Assembly: GCF_038002965.1 (NCBI RefSeq)
Contig: NZ_JBBOOE010000001.1
Coordinates: forward strand, 4,569,001-4,633,000
Reading direction: 5' to 3'
DNA length: 64,000 nt
DNA from: Robertmurraya sp. FSL R5-0851
GTDB lineage: Bacteria > Bacillota > Bacilli > Bacillales > Cytobacillaceae
Shown: positions 30,053-39,566 of the stretch, in pieces
Numbering within the stretch: position 1 is the stretch's first letter
Layout: each line of letters opens with the position of its first letter
Program-made: the position numbers and the translations under genes
Notes under the pieces: generated by a model
Database searches by the model: none
Told to the model about the DNA's origin: nothing
What the model saw: only the letters and a program-made list of their open reading frames with translations

Positions 30053-30684
30053 TGTTCTCCTCCCATCCTCGTTATGCCTGAAAACAATAGCTCTGTTTGA
30101 AGGGTGATGTATTCCTCAAGCGTGTAGAGCTTTTGGAGTGCCCAGCGTCTGAATCCCCACATTTGCCCTTGAACAAAAATATTATGAGCAATCATTTTCA
30201 CCTGTTTTTCAGTCAGATTGATTTCCCCATTTTCCACACAGCGGGCAATCACATCCTCAAACATTGCTACCATTTCCATTTCTTTTCTTAGTACATATGG
30301 AAGAGCATCCTTGTTCAGCGATTTTGCCTCCTGGTACATAACGAGCACTTCTGATTGAAGCTCATCCATGACGCGAAAATAGTTGGCAATTCCTCGCTCC
30401 AAGCTTTGTAACGTTCCCTTTTTCGTATCTAAATCCTTTTGCAACCGCTCCTGCACTTCGTCATAAATATGATCACAGACTAGGTACAACACATCCTCCT
30501 TCGTCCGTATATACTCATACAAGGTGCCAATGCTAAAGCCGGATGCTTTCGCAATTTCTCTAGTTGTAGTGCGATGAAAGCCCTTCTCTTTAAAAAGCGC
30601 AACCGCCCCTTTAATCATCTGGTCACGCCTTTTCACGACGAGCTGTTCATCCTTCACAGAGGCATGAACTTCTCTTTTTTTCAT
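30049..30684 (-). CDS. TetR-family regulator of acyl-CoA metabolism
   Basis: 211 aa. The N-terminal helix-turn-helix is typical of TetR ([39 protein letters not shown]). The C-terminal ligand domain resembles FadR/YsiA-type acyl-CoA sensors. It heads the operon with icmF. The palindromic operators at 38216-38229 and 35839-35856, upstream of fadF and thl, are plausible targets, but this pairing is inferred. No such palindrome was found in front of its own gene. Confidence 0.9.
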   Translation of the reverse strand: MKKREVHASVKDEQLVVKRRDQMIKGAVALFKEKGFHRTTTREIAKASGFSIGTLYEYIRTKEDVLYLVCDHIYDEVQERLQKDLDTKKGTLQSLERGIANYFRVMDELQSEVLVMYQEAKSLNKDALPYVLRKEMEMVAMFEDVIARCVENGEINLTEKQVKMIAHNIFVQGQMWGFRRWALQKLYTLEEYITLQTELLFSGITRMGGEQ

Positions 30685-30761
30685 CGATTTTTCTACCCCT
30701 TTAGAGATTAGTTGGTTTTGTATGGCTGGGTTTTGTTAGCTTCGGTTTTTGTGGTTGGAAT

Positions 30762-31281
30762 TTTGTTCACCTAAGGATTTGGTTTGGTTACCACGAGATG
30801 TTAATTTTTTGGAGAACGGGAAGCTAACTGCTACTTGGGTTCCCATTGCTGCTTTTTTTCAGGTCCACGGGAACCTAACCAGCACTTTGGTTACCAGCGC
30901 GGCCCTTTTTTTAGGCCCACGGGAACCTAACAGGCACTTTGGTTACCAGCATTGCTCTTTTTTAAATCCCACGGGAACCTAACAGGCACTTTGGTTACCA
31001 GCTCTGCTCTTTTTTTAGGCCCATGGGAACCTAACCAGCACTTTGGTTACCAGCGCTGCTCTTTTTTTAGGCTCATGGGAACCTAACAGACACTTTGGTT
31101 ACCATCCCGGCTCTTTTTTTAGGATCACTGGAACCTAACAGACACTTTGGTTACCGCAGCCCCTGTAATTTTTAACACACGGGCATCAAACAGGAACTTA
31201 AGTGCCCGTGCAGCTCATTTTTTCGCTCGCATAGGCACTCAACCTCGATTTCAATTCCCATGAAGCCTTTTTTCCTCCCCC
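30762..31281. repeat. Tandem array, exact 52-bp period, about 10 units
   Basis: Units begin at 30762 (degenerate), 30814, 30866, 30918, 30970, 31022, 31074, 31126, 31178 and 31230 (degenerate), all exactly 52 bp apart. The central six share CACGGGAACCTAAC...ACTTTGGTTACCAGC then CTCTTTTTTT. Each unit holds two arms that can pair (GGGAACC with GGTTACC, one mismatch). The unit at 31178 has wholly different, perfectly paired arms CACGGGCA / TGCCCGTG. The array fills the 655-nt gap between acd and the TetR gene. No gene is present in it. Confidence 0.95.
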
Positions 31282-31339
31282 TCGGGCACTCAATTAACAA
31301 AAAGCCACTTATCAAAAACCAACCCCCATTTCCTCTTTC

Positions 31340-32479
31340 TTATTTCGTAATCATCCGCGAAATTACGAGTCTTTGGATTTCCTGTGTTCCTTCATAAATT
31401 TGTGTGATTTTTGCGTCACGCATATATCGTTCTACCGGATAATCCTTTGTGTATCCATAGCCCCCAAAGATTTGGACCGCTTCTGTTGTTACTTTCATGG
31501 CCGTGTCACCGGCAAACAACTTGGACATTGCGGATTCTTTTCCGTATGGAAGACCTTCCGACTCTAGCCAGGCCGCTTGATAGGTTAATAATCTAGCAGC
31601 TTCAATGCTGGTCGCCATATCCGCTAGCTTAAAGCCGACGCCTTGCTGCTGTGCAATTGGCTTTCCGAACTGAACACGTTCTTTGGCATAATCGGTTGCT
31701 GCATCCAGTGCACCTTGTGCAATTCCGACAGCTTGAGCCGCAATTCCGTTACGCCCACCATCAAGCGTCATCATCGCAATTTTAAACCCTTCTCCCTCTG
31801 CCCCGAGCATGTTAGCTGCAGGTACACGGCAGTCTTCGAAAATGATCTCTGTTGTTGGTGACGAACGAATGCCGAGCTTTTTCTCCTTTTTCCCGACCGA
31901 AAAGCCTGGTGTATCACTCTCAACAATAAAGGCCGAGGTTCCTTTATGTTTTTGTGTGGCATCAGTTACCGCAAAAACCACATAAATATCAGCAATACCG
32001 CCGTTCGTGATAAAGATTTTGGAGCCGTTTAAAATAAAATCATCACCATCTCGACGTGCCGTTGTTTTCATGCCACCTGCATCAGACCCGCTGCCAGGTT
32101 CGGTTAACCCGTAACCGCCGATTTTTTCACCTAATGCCATGGGACGCAAAAACTTTTGCTTTTGCTCTTCACTACCAAACTTATATATAGGCCAGCCTGC
32201 TAAAGAGGTATGAGCGGACAGCGTCACACCAGTTGAGGCACATACGCGAGATAACTCTTCCACCGCGATACAATAGGCTAAATAATCACTGCCAATACCA
32301 CCGTACTCTTCAGGCCAAGGAATCCCCGTTAAACCGAGCTCTGCCATTTTATCGAAAATCTCGCGATCAAATCGTTCTTCTTCATCTCTTTCTGCGGCAG
32401 TTGGTGCCACTTCATTTCTCGCAAAGTCACGAACCATCTTACGAATCATTTCATGTTCTTCTGACAATTTGAAATTCAT
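31340..32479 (-). CDS. Acyl-CoA dehydrogenase (second of a tandem pair)
   Basis: 379 aa, full length. FAD-dependent alpha,beta-dehydrogenation of acyl-CoA, passing electrons to ETF. Visible features are [17 protein letters not shown] near the [18 protein letters not shown], and the catalytic Glu in [15 protein letters not shown]. It follows a close paralogue by 25 nt. Chain length or branched-chain preference (butyryl-, isobutyryl- or 2-methylbutyryl-CoA) cannot be read from the sequence. Last gene of the thl-hbd-acd-acd operon. Confidence 0.95.
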   Translation of the reverse strand: MNFKLSEEHEMIRKMVRDFARNEVAPTAAERDEEERFDREIFDKMAELGLTGIPWPEEYGGIGSDYLAYCIAVEELSRVCASTGVTLSAHTSLAGWPIYKFGSEEQKQKFLRPMALGEKIGGYGLTEPGSGSDAGGMKTTARRDGDDFILNGSKIFITNGGIADIYVVFAVTDATQKHKGTSAFIVESDTPGFSVGKKEKKLGIRSSPTTEIIFEDCRVPAANMLGAEGEGFKIAMMTLDGGRNGIAAQAVGIAQGALDAATDYAKERVQFGKPIAQQQGVGFKLADMATSIEAARLLTYQAAWLESEGLPYGKESAMSKLFAGDTAMKVTTEAVQIFGGYGYTKDYPVERYMRDAKITQIYEGTQEIQRLVISRMITK

Positions 32480-32504
32480 CTTGTTCCCCTCGCTTTTTCA
32501 AAGT

Positions 32505-33623
32505 CTATAAATGCTTGCTAATAACGATGCGTTGAATTTCGCTCGTTCCTTCGTAGATTTCGGTCACTTTTGCATCTCGGAAAAAACGCTCAACTGGGTA
32601 ATCCTCTGTATAGCCATATCCACCAAACACTTGAATGGCCTCCGTTGTTACCTCCATCGCTGTTTTGGAGGCAAATAATTTGGCCATCGAAGCCTCTTTT
32701 CCACATGGTTGCCCTAAGGAACGAAGCTCGGCTGCTCGATAGATTAATAGTTTAGAAGCTTCAATATTCGTTGCCATATCAGCTAATTTAAAGCCGATTC
32801 CTTGCTGATGGGAGATCGGCTTTCCAAACTGGATACGCTGTTTCGCATAGTCGACAGCTGCCTCATAGGCTGCTTCGGCAATTCCAAGCGCTTGGGCTGC
32901 AATGCCGATTCTTCCAACATCCAAATTGCCAAGTGCGATTTTCAAGCCTTGGCCTTCTTCGCCTAGTAAGTTTTCTTCTGGCACCTGCATATCCTCAAAT
33001 GTAAGCTGAACCGTTCTTGACCCGTGCAATCCCATCTTATGCTCGTCTTTCCCAATCACAAGTCCTGGTGTATCTTTTTCAACGATAATGGCCGAAATTC
33101 CCTTATCCTCGATTAAGGCAAACACAATATAAATATCTGCTTCTCCACCATTTGTAATAAACACTTTCGAACCGTTGATCACATAATGATTCTCTTTTTT
33201 GACGGCACGTGATTTTAAACCCGCAGCGTCAGAGCCCGCACTTGGCTCGGTTAAGCAGAAGGCGCCCAAGTATTCCCCACTTGCGAGCTTTGGGACGTAC
33301 CTTTTCTTTTGCGCTTCATTACCAAAATAAAGAATTGGGTTCGTGCCAACCGATGTATGCACCGAGAGAATCACACCGATCGTGGCACTGACTTTTGAAA
33401 GCTCGTGAATCGCGATGATATATGAGGTGAAATCCATCTCCGCTCCACCGTACTGTTCAGGAACAGGGATCCCCATGAGGCCGAGTTCTCCCATTTGCTT
33501 AAGGATGCCTCTTGGAAACTCCCCTTGTTCCATTTTTTCAATAAATGGACTGATCTCGGTTCGGGCAAAATCCTGAACCATCTTTCTCATCATCTGCTGT
33601 TCTTCCGTCCATCGTAAATCCAT
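32505..33623 (-). CDS. acdA: Acyl-CoA dehydrogenase (first of a tandem pair)
   Basis: 372 aa, a few residues short of the usual 379. Same family signatures: FCLTEPSAGSDAAGLKS, FITNGGEADIYIVFALIE and catalytic Glu in YEGTSEIQRIVISK. ATG start with GGAGGAAAT upstream. It lies 26 nt after hbd. The pair probably differs in substrate range. Confidence 0.94.
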   Translation of the reverse strand: MDLRWTEEQQMMRKMVQDFARTEISPFIEKMEQGEFPRGILKQMGELGLMGIPVPEQYGGAEMDFTSYIIAIHELSKVSATIGVILSVHTSVGTNPILYFGNEAQKKRYVPKLASGEYLGAFCLTEPSAGSDAAGLKSRAVKKENHYVINGSKVFITNGGEADIYIVFALIEDKGISAIIVEKDTPGLVIGKDEHKMGLHGSRTVQLTFEDMQVPEENLLGEEGQGLKIALGNLDVGRIGIAAQALGIAEAAYEAAVDYAKQRIQFGKPISHQQGIGFKLADMATNIEASKLLIYRAAELRSLGQPCGKEASMAKLFASKTAMEVTTEAIQVFGGYGYTEDYPVERFFRDAKVTEIYEGTSEIQRIVISKHL

Positions 33624-33649
33624 ATCATTTCCTCCTGGAATCGGGGTAG

Positions 33650-34501
33650 TTAACTATACTCATAAAACCCGCGGCCTGATTTCCTTCCGAGCCAGCCAGC
33701 TTTTACGTATTTTCTGAGCAATGGGCATGGGCGATATTTGCTGTCGCCAAAGCCTTCGTAGAGAGTTTCCATAATATACAGACAAGTATCGAGCCCGATA
33801 AAGTCGGCCAAGGTGAGTGGTCCCATTGGATGGTTCATCCCAAGCTTCATGACCTCATCGATCGCTTCCTTCGTGGCTACTCCTTCATAAAGCGTATAGA
33901 TGGCTTCGTTAATCATCGGCATGAGAATTCGGTTGGATACGAACCCAGGGTAATCATTCACTTCAACTGGCACTTTTCCAATCGTTTTTGTCATCCCTTC
34001 GATCAGTTCATACACCTCGTCATCCGTTGCCAGACCACGGATGATTTCTACGAGCTTCATCACTGGAACAGGATTCATAAAGTGCATTCCGATGACTTTT
34101 TCCGGCCTTGAGGTTGCTGCCGCAATTTCTGTAATCGGTAGTGAGGAAGTGTTGCTCGCAAGGATTGCGTGATCAGGAGCGATTTTATCGAGCTCACGGA
34201 AAATCTTTGTTTTGACCTCCATGTTTTCCACTGCTGCTTCAATCACTAGGTCCACACCACTTGCGTTATGCAAATCAGTGGAAGGCTGGATGTAGGCTAA
34301 AATCACTTCCATCTGGTCTTGTGTCATTTTTCCTTTATCTACTTGACGCGCTAGGTTTTTCCGGATCACCCCAAGTCCACGTAAACAATAGTCTTCGTTT
34401 AGATCATGCAATAAACAATCGTAACCCGCTTGGGCACACACTTGAGCAATTCCAGCTCCCATCTGGCCAGCACCAATAACCATTACCTTTTTGATTTCCA
34501 T
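33650..34501 (-). CDS. mmgB: 3-hydroxyacyl-CoA (3-hydroxybutyryl-CoA) dehydrogenase
   Basis: 283 aa from the ATG at 34501. That start has AAGGGGGAT upstream and gives the proper N-terminus, whereas the open frame 34 codons longer does not. NAD-binding Rossmann loop VIGAGQMGAGIAQ, and the family motif HFMNPVPVMKLVEII with the catalytic His. It oxidises 3-hydroxyacyl-CoA to 3-ketoacyl-CoA. Second gene in the operon, after thiolase, as in the mmg operon. Confidence 0.95.
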   Translation of the reverse strand: MEIKKVMVIGAGQMGAGIAQVCAQAGYDCLLHDLNEDYCLRGLGVIRKNLARQVDKGKMTQDQMEVILAYIQPSTDLHNASGVDLVIEAAVENMEVKTKIFRELDKIAPDHAILASNTSSLPITEIAAATSRPEKVIGMHFMNPVPVMKLVEIIRGLATDDEVYELIEGMTKTIGKVPVEVNDYPGFVSNRILMPMINEAIYTLYEGVATKEAIDEVMKLGMNHPMGPLTLADFIGLDTCLYIMETLYEGFGDSKYRPCPLLRKYVKAGWLGRKSGRGFYEYS

Positions 34502-34583
34502 CTTATCCCCCTTTTCTACCATTAGAGTTCTTAAAAAAGGGGACATTCCGTACAAGACGATCGGAAATCCCCCCATAAAAATT

Positions 34584-35771
34584 CTACTGTTTTGGCACCT
34601 CAATCATAATCGCATCTCCTTGCCCTCCACCTGAGCAAATCGCTGCTACACCGATTCCACCGCCACGTCTCTTTAACTCGTACATTAACGTAATGATGAT
34701 TCTTGCCCCACTCGCACCGATCGGATGACCAATCGCTACGGCTCCACCATTTACATTGACCTTTTCATGATCAAGTCCAGCAATTTCTGCACTTGCTAAA
34801 GCAACCGCTGCAAAGGCTTCGTTGATTTCAAACAAATCAATTTCCTCGACTGATTTACCCGTTTTCTTTACCAATTCGTTAATCACGATTCCAGGCGTTT
34901 TCGGGAAATCCTTTGCTTCTACCGCGACAGCTGCCTGCCCGATAATATAAGCTTCTGGTGTTCTTCCTTCCCGAGCCGCTCGTTCTTCACTCATCAACAC
35001 TAGTGCTGCAGCTCCATCATTCACTCCTGGTGCATTTCCGGCTGTGATTGTTCCGTCTGAGTTAAACACTGGTGCAAGCTTAGACAGCTTTTCCATGCTA
35101 GTATCTTTTCTCGGTGACTCATCAGTTGACACCACAAGTGGTTCGCCTTTTCGCTGTGGAACTCGAACCGCTACCATTTCTTCGGCTAAAACACCAGATT
35201 CGATTGCTTGAACGGTACGCTGGTGGCTTCGAAGCGCCCATTGATCCTGCTCCTCGCGCGAAAGCTCCATTTCCTTTGCCACACCATTTCCGTATGTTCC
35301 CATATGAACACCCGTAAACGTACAAGTTAGTCCGTCATACACCATTAAATCCTTTACGGACGAATCGCCCATTCGTAATCCCCAACGAGCTTTTGGAAGA
35401 AAATAAGGAGCGTTGCTCATCGACTCCATTCCTCCGGCAACGATGACTTCTTCATCACCTAAACGGATGATTTGATCTCCTAACGTCACACTTCGCATCC
35501 CAGAAGCACAAACCTTATTGATCGTTTCTGTTTTCACATTCCATGGAAGTCCTGCCTTTTGAGCTGCTTGTCGTGATGGAATCTGACCCTGCCCCCCTTG
35601 CAGAACCGTTCCAAAAATCACTTCATCCACTTTTTCTGCTTCTACTCCTGCACGACCAAGTGCTTCCTTGATCACCAATCCCCCTAAATCAGATGCTGTA
35701 AATGCGCTTAAGCTTCCGCCCATTTTTCCAAAAGGTGTACGAACTCCGCTTAAAATAACTGTTTTCCCCAT
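34584..35771 (-). CDS. mmgA: Acetyl-CoA C-acetyltransferase (thiolase)
   Basis: 395 aa. Catalytic Cys in [12 protein letters not shown], His in [13 protein letters not shown], and second Cys in [14 protein letters not shown]. It cleaves 3-ketoacyl-CoA, or condenses acetyl-CoA in reverse. First gene of the thl-hbd-acd-acd operon. Upstream lie a TetR-type operator and a CcpA-box-like sequence, so expression is probably induced by acyl-CoA and reduced by preferred sugars. Confidence 0.96.
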   Translation of the reverse strand: MGKTVILSGVRTPFGKMGGSLSAFTASDLGGLVIKEALGRAGVEAEKVDEVIFGTVLQGGQGQIPSRQAAQKAGLPWNVKTETINKVCASGMRSVTLGDQIIRLGDEEVIVAGGMESMSNAPYFLPKARWGLRMGDSSVKDLMVYDGLTCTFTGVHMGTYGNGVAKEMELSREEQDQWALRSHQRTVQAIESGVLAEEMVAVRVPQRKGEPLVVSTDESPRKDTSMEKLSKLAPVFNSDGTITAGNAPGVNDGAAALVLMSEERAAREGRTPEAYIIGQAAVAVEAKDFPKTPGIVINELVKKTGKSVEEIDLFEINEAFAAVALASAEIAGLDHEKVNVNGGAVAIGHPIGASGARIIITLMYELKRRGGGIGVAAICSGGGQGDAIMIEVPKQ

Positions 35772-35838
35772 GTTACTCTCCCCTTTTTCGTATTCATTTG
35801 TTTGGATTCTTTCTTTGTGTGATTCATTCTGTGATGTG

Positions 35839-35856
35839 ACTGAACGCTCGCTCAGT
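35839..35856. promoter_or_regulatory. TetR-type operator upstream of thiolase
   Basis: The 18-bp palindrome ACTGAACGCTCGCTCAGT has matching arms ACTGA.CG / CG.TCAGT. It shares the TGAA.G..C..TCAGT layout with the operator in front of fadF. It lies about 70 nt before the thiolase start. Confidence 0.65.
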
Positions 35857-35870
35857 ATGTGAGGTGGAAA

Positions 35871-35895
35871 AAAGGAGAATTTGAATTTCTCCTTT
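35871..35895 (-). terminator. Terminator of fadF
   Basis: AAAGGAGAA and TTCTCCTTT form a perfect 9-bp stem with a T-run on the minus strand. A second AT-rich 11-bp hairpin (AGAAATAATTT / AAATTATTTCT, 35961-35997) lies closer to the fadF stop. Confidence 0.7.
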
Positions 35896-35910
35896 GAAGG
35901 TAATTTAATT

Positions 35911-35924
35911 TGTAAGCGCTTTAT
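35911..35924. promoter_or_regulatory. cre-like (CcpA) site
   Basis: TGTAAGCGCTTTAT matches 12 of 14 positions of TGWAANCGNTNWCA. The B. subtilis mmg operon is under CcpA control. Here the site lies upstream of the fadF terminator hairpin, about 140 nt before thl, which is far for simple repression. Confidence 0.5.
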
Positions 35925-36004
35925 TGTCTTCTTTTATTTTACTATCAAAATAGTTAGAATAGAAATAATTTACATAAAAATCATGCAAATTATTTCTATC
36001 CTCT

Positions 36005-38113
36005 TTACGACACGATTTGTGCCTCTCCAATAACGGCTTTTTCTAGTAGCTCTGCCACGTCATACGTTGATACCGTTTCTTCGACTTCCTTTGCCTTTGT
36101 TCCATCTGAAAGCATGGTGAGGCAATACGGACAGCCTGATGAAATAACAGACGGTTTAACGGCTAATGCTTGCTCAGTTCTTGCTACATTGATACGATGG
36201 CCCGTTTCTTCTTCCATCCACATCAAGCCACCACCAGCTCCACAGCACATTCCCGTGTCTCTATTTCGAGCCATTTCTACGAGTGTGACGCCTGGAATGG
36301 CTTTTAATATATCGCGTGGTGCATCATACACCTCATTGTAGCGTCCTAAATAACAAGAATCGTGGAAGGTGATCGTTTCGTTCACTTCGAACTTCGGTTT
36401 TAGTCTTCCATCCTTCACAAGCTCAGCAAGTAGCTCGGTATGATGGTACACTTCCGCTTTTAATCCGAAGTCAGGGTATTCATTTTTGAATGTATTATAC
36501 GCATGAGGATCAATCGTCACGATCTTCTTTACTTCGCTCTTCTCAAATTCCTCAATATTCTTTGTCGCAAGCTCTTGGAATACAAACTCATTTCCTAGAC
36601 GTCTTGCGGTGTCACCGGAGTTCTTTTCCTTGCTTCCTAATATCGCAAACTTCACACCTGCTTCATTTAAAAGCTTCGCAAAGGACAAAGCAATTTTTTG
36701 ACTGCGGTTGTCATAAGAGCCCATTGACCCCACCCAGAACAAGTACTCAAACTCTTCTCCAGACTTTTTCATTTCTTTTACCGTTGGAATGAGAACATCT
36801 TCTCTCTCCGTGCGCCAGTTTTCACGCTCTTTGCGATTTAGTCCCCAAGGATTTCCTTGACGTTCGATGTTTTGCATCGCTCTTTGAGCATCGGCATCCA
36901 TTTTTCCTTCTGTTAAAACCAGATAACGACGAAGGTCAATAATTTTATCGACATGTTCATTCATGACCGGACATTGATCTTCACAGTTTCGGCAAGTAGT
37001 ACAAGCCCAAATTTCTTCCTCTGTTATCACATCTCCGATCAAGCTTGGACTGTAAGCTAGACTTGCCGCAGACTCCTGAACCCCTTTTCCAGCAGCTGCT
37101 AATGCGATTTGATTTCCTTTTGTATTGGAAAAAGCAAAGGTCGGAACCCATGGTTGCTTTTGCGTAATGGCTGCCCCATGATTGGTTAAGTGATCGCGCA
37201 TTTTTACAATCAAGTCCATCGGTGACAGCATCTTTCCTGTCCCTGTTGCTGGACACATATTCGTACAGCGTCCGCATTCTACACACGCGTATAAGTCAAT
37301 GAGCTGATGCTGAGTGAAATCTTCAATTTTCCCCACACCGAAGGTTTCTTGTGTTTCGTCTTCAAAATCAATCTTGGTTAATTTCCCTGGCTTTTCTAAG
37401 CGATTAAAATACACATTCGCTGGACCTGCAATCAAGTGCGCGTGCTTGGACTGTGGAACATACACAAGAAATGCTAGCAGGAACAAAAGATGAATCCACC
37501 AAGCCACATAGAAAATCGCGATGGAAGCTGTTTCTCCTATCCAAGAAAAAGCTAGGCTCACTAATGAGGCAATTGGCTCTGTCCATGAGGCTTCATGAGC
37601 ATGCCAGATGAGACTCATTCCATTTCCAAGTAGTACAGAAAGCATTAATCCACCGATAAAAATTAACACGAGTCCCGATTTAAAATTCCGTTTCAAACGA
37701 ACCAATTTTTCTACATATCGACGATGAAACGCCCAAAAAACCGCCACTAATATCATTAAGGTGACCATTTCCTGAAAAAACGTAAATCCTGGATACAGAG
37801 GTCCTAGTGGCAAGTGCGCACCTGGTACAAGACCTTTAATAATAAAATCGATCGCCCCAAATTGAACAAGAATAAATCCGTAAAAAAACATCACATGAAT
37901 CATTCCGCTTTTCTTATCCTTTAACAGCTTTTTTTGCCCGAATACATTAACCCAAATCTTATCGAGCCTTTCCTTCACTCGGGATTCAAACTCCACCTTC
38001 TTCCCAAGCTTTATGTACTCGATTCTCGTTTTGACTACATAAACAAACAGACTAACTGCGTAAGCGGTTACAATTAGAAAAGCAATCAAGTTGATCCAAA
38101 GCATGGCGTTCAT
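36005..38113 (-). CDS. fadF: FadF-type membrane iron-sulfur oxidoreductase
   Basis: 702 aa. Six or so membrane helices at the N-terminus (about 1-240, NarI/HdrE-like) are followed by two 4Fe-4S motifs (CVECGRCTNMCPATG, CTTCRNCEDQCPVM). Two cysteine-rich CCG domains end it (FHDSCYLGRYNEVYDAPR, MCCGAGGGLMWMEE). In B. subtilis the homologue ywjF/fadF belongs to the fatty acid degradation regulon. It likely passes electrons from reduced ETF to menaquinone. A TetR-type operator overlaps its promoter. Confidence 0.95.
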   Translation of the reverse strand: MNAMLWINLIAFLIVTAYAVSLFVYVVKTRIEYIKLGKKVEFESRVKERLDKIWVNVFGQKKLLKDKKSGMIHVMFFYGFILVQFGAIDFIIKGLVPGAHLPLGPLYPGFTFFQEMVTLMILVAVFWAFHRRYVEKLVRLKRNFKSGLVLIFIGGLMLSVLLGNGMSLIWHAHEASWTEPIASLVSLAFSWIGETASIAIFYVAWWIHLLFLLAFLVYVPQSKHAHLIAGPANVYFNRLEKPGKLTKIDFEDETQETFGVGKIEDFTQHQLIDLYACVECGRCTNMCPATGTGKMLSPMDLIVKMRDHLTNHGAAITQKQPWVPTFAFSNTKGNQIALAAAGKGVQESAASLAYSPSLIGDVITEEEIWACTTCRNCEDQCPVMNEHVDKIIDLRRYLVLTEGKMDADAQRAMQNIERQGNPWGLNRKERENWRTEREDVLIPTVKEMKKSGEEFEYLFWVGSMGSYDNRSQKIALSFAKLLNEAGVKFAILGSKEKNSGDTARRLGNEFVFQELATKNIEEFEKSEVKKIVTIDPHAYNTFKNEYPDFGLKAEVYHHTELLAELVKDGRLKPKFEVNETITFHDSCYLGRYNEVYDAPRDILKAIPGVTLVEMARNRDTGMCCGAGGGLMWMEEETGHRINVARTEQALAVKPSVISSGCPYCLTMLSDGTKAKEVEETVSTYDVAELLEKAVIGEAQIVS

Positions 38114-38206
38114 CTTCTCTACCCCTTTCTGGCTTACTTGAACTCCCCTTCAAGCAGCACAGGTTTTGCGTGAAAATGTGTAATTTTCTGAATTGTATCT
38201 ACTCCT

Positions 38207-38234
38207 ATTATATAATGAATGAGCATTCAGTCAA
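38207..38234 (-). promoter_or_regulatory. fadF promoter with embedded TetR-type operator
   Basis: On the minus strand TTGACT (38229-38234), a 16-nt spacer and TATAAT (38207-38212) are seen. The palindrome TGAATGAGCATTCA (38216-38229; arms TGAATG/CATTCA) fills the spacer, so a bound repressor would block polymerase. It resembles the known Bacillus FadR box (TGAATGA...TCATTCA). Confidence 0.85.
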
Positions 38235-38345
38235 TGTTTTTTTATCGCAACTTTCTGTCTTCATAGAAAGAACACTTACAGGAGATACTACAACGTACGA
38301 TCACTCCCGAACCAATGGGGTATCCTTTAGAAGGGAGAGAATTTG

Positions 38346-39548
38346 ATGAAGGTTATCGGTTTCATTCTACTTGCTTTCGTACTCATCCTATTGCTATTGT
38401 ATGTCGACTTTGTACTTGGCAGAAGACAACATTTATCTTCTATTTATCGAAAAAGTTATCCGATGAGGCAAAGTCATATTGATGTGTTTACAAGAGGAGA
38501 TGCCCTCTTCACGGACTTATTTTCAGAAATCGAACATGCAAACGAGCATATCCATGTTCTTTTTTATATATTAAAAGATGATCCATATGGCCGTAGGTTT
38601 CTTCAAATTTTAAAAAACAAAGCATTAGAAGGAGTGGAAGTTAGACTGCTCCTCGATTGGGCAGGATGCTTTAGTGTTCCACGTAAAATTGTAAATGAAG
38701 CCAAACAAGCCGGCATTCACTTTTCGTATAGCCATAAACCGAAATTTCCTTTTCTCTTTTACCGTTCACAAGTTCGAAATCACCGAAAAATTACAGTCAT
38801 TGATGGAAAGCTTGGCTATATTGGTGGTTTCAATGTCGGAAAAGAGTATTTAAATGAGGATCCAAAGCTGAACCCTTGGCGTGACTATCATTTAAAAGTT
38901 ATGGGTGAAGGGGTTCATGATCTACAACGTGAGTTCTTAAAGGACTGGGAAGAGGAGACGCAGGAACATCTTCTGAGTATTCCTACTTATTTTCCTGAAC
39001 CAGTTTCAGGACCAATTCGTCACCAAATTATCCCTTCAGAAGGGTTTTATCTCGAAGAAACCTTCTCCGGAATGATTCGAGGGGCTGAGACATCGATTCA
39101 CATCGGTTCTCCTTATTTCATCCCTAGCAAGCGCATCTTTCAAGATTTATTGGCTGCATTGGATCGCGGTGTGGAAGTGACTATCCTTGTACCGCAAACT
39201 CCTGACCACGCGTTTGTGAGAGAGGCCTCGTTTCCTTATTTGCGCACGCTTATTTCTAAAGGGGCGAATGTCTACGGTTATGCCAAAGGCTTTTACCATG
39301 CAAAAATCCTTATCATTGATGACCGGATTTGTGATTCTGGTTCAGCCAACTTTGACAAAAGGAGCTTCTTTTTAAATCATGAAATTAACTGCTATATGTA
39401 TGATCCAGACATCATCTCACTTATGAAAAATATTTATGAAACGGATGTAAAAGATGGAAAAAAATTATCCCTTCATGATTTGAACCATTTAAGCTTCAAG
39501 CAAAAAATAATGGAGTGGATCGCACGCCCTATTTCCTATTTTCTTTAG
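38346..39548 (+). CDS. ywjE: Phospholipase D-family protein, cardiolipin synthase-like (YwjE/ClsB type)
   Basis: 400 aa from the ATG at 38346 (GGGAGAG upstream). One N-terminal membrane segment is followed by two PLD half-sites: HRKITVIDGKLGYIGGFNVG and HAKILIIDDRICDSGSANFD, with all HKD residues present. Cardiolipin synthases join two phosphatidylglycerols. This shorter type has one membrane helix instead of two, so a related transferase activity is possible. Divergent from fadF and followed 18 nt later by uvsE, as in B. subtilis. Confidence 0.9.
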   Translation: MKVIGFILLAFVLILLLLYVDFVLGRRQHLSSIYRKSYPMRQSHIDVFTRGDALFTDLFSEIEHANEHIHVLFYILKDDPYGRRFLQILKNKALEGVEVRLLLDWAGCFSVPRKIVNEAKQAGIHFSYSHKPKFPFLFYRSQVRNHRKITVIDGKLGYIGGFNVGKEYLNEDPKLNPWRDYHLKVMGEGVHDLQREFLKDWEEETQEHLLSIPTYFPEPVSGPIRHQIIPSEGFYLEETFSGMIRGAETSIHIGSPYFIPSKRIFQDLLAALDRGVEVTILVPQTPDHAFVREASFPYLRTLISKGANVYGYAKGFYHAKILIIDDRICDSGSANFDKRSFFLNHEINCYMYDPDIISLMKNIYETDVKDGKKLSLHDLNHLSFKQKIMEWIARPISYFL

Positions 39549-39566
39549 TTAGGAGTTCATAAAACA

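Noticed and set aside
30749..30982. 77-aa open frame through the tandem array
   Set aside because: It reads straight through repeat units, has no ribosome site and no protein-like composition.
30762..31281. CRISPR array
   Set aside because: The units are similar over their whole 52-bp length. There are no unique spacers of about 30 nt between constant repeats, and no cas genes are in the window.
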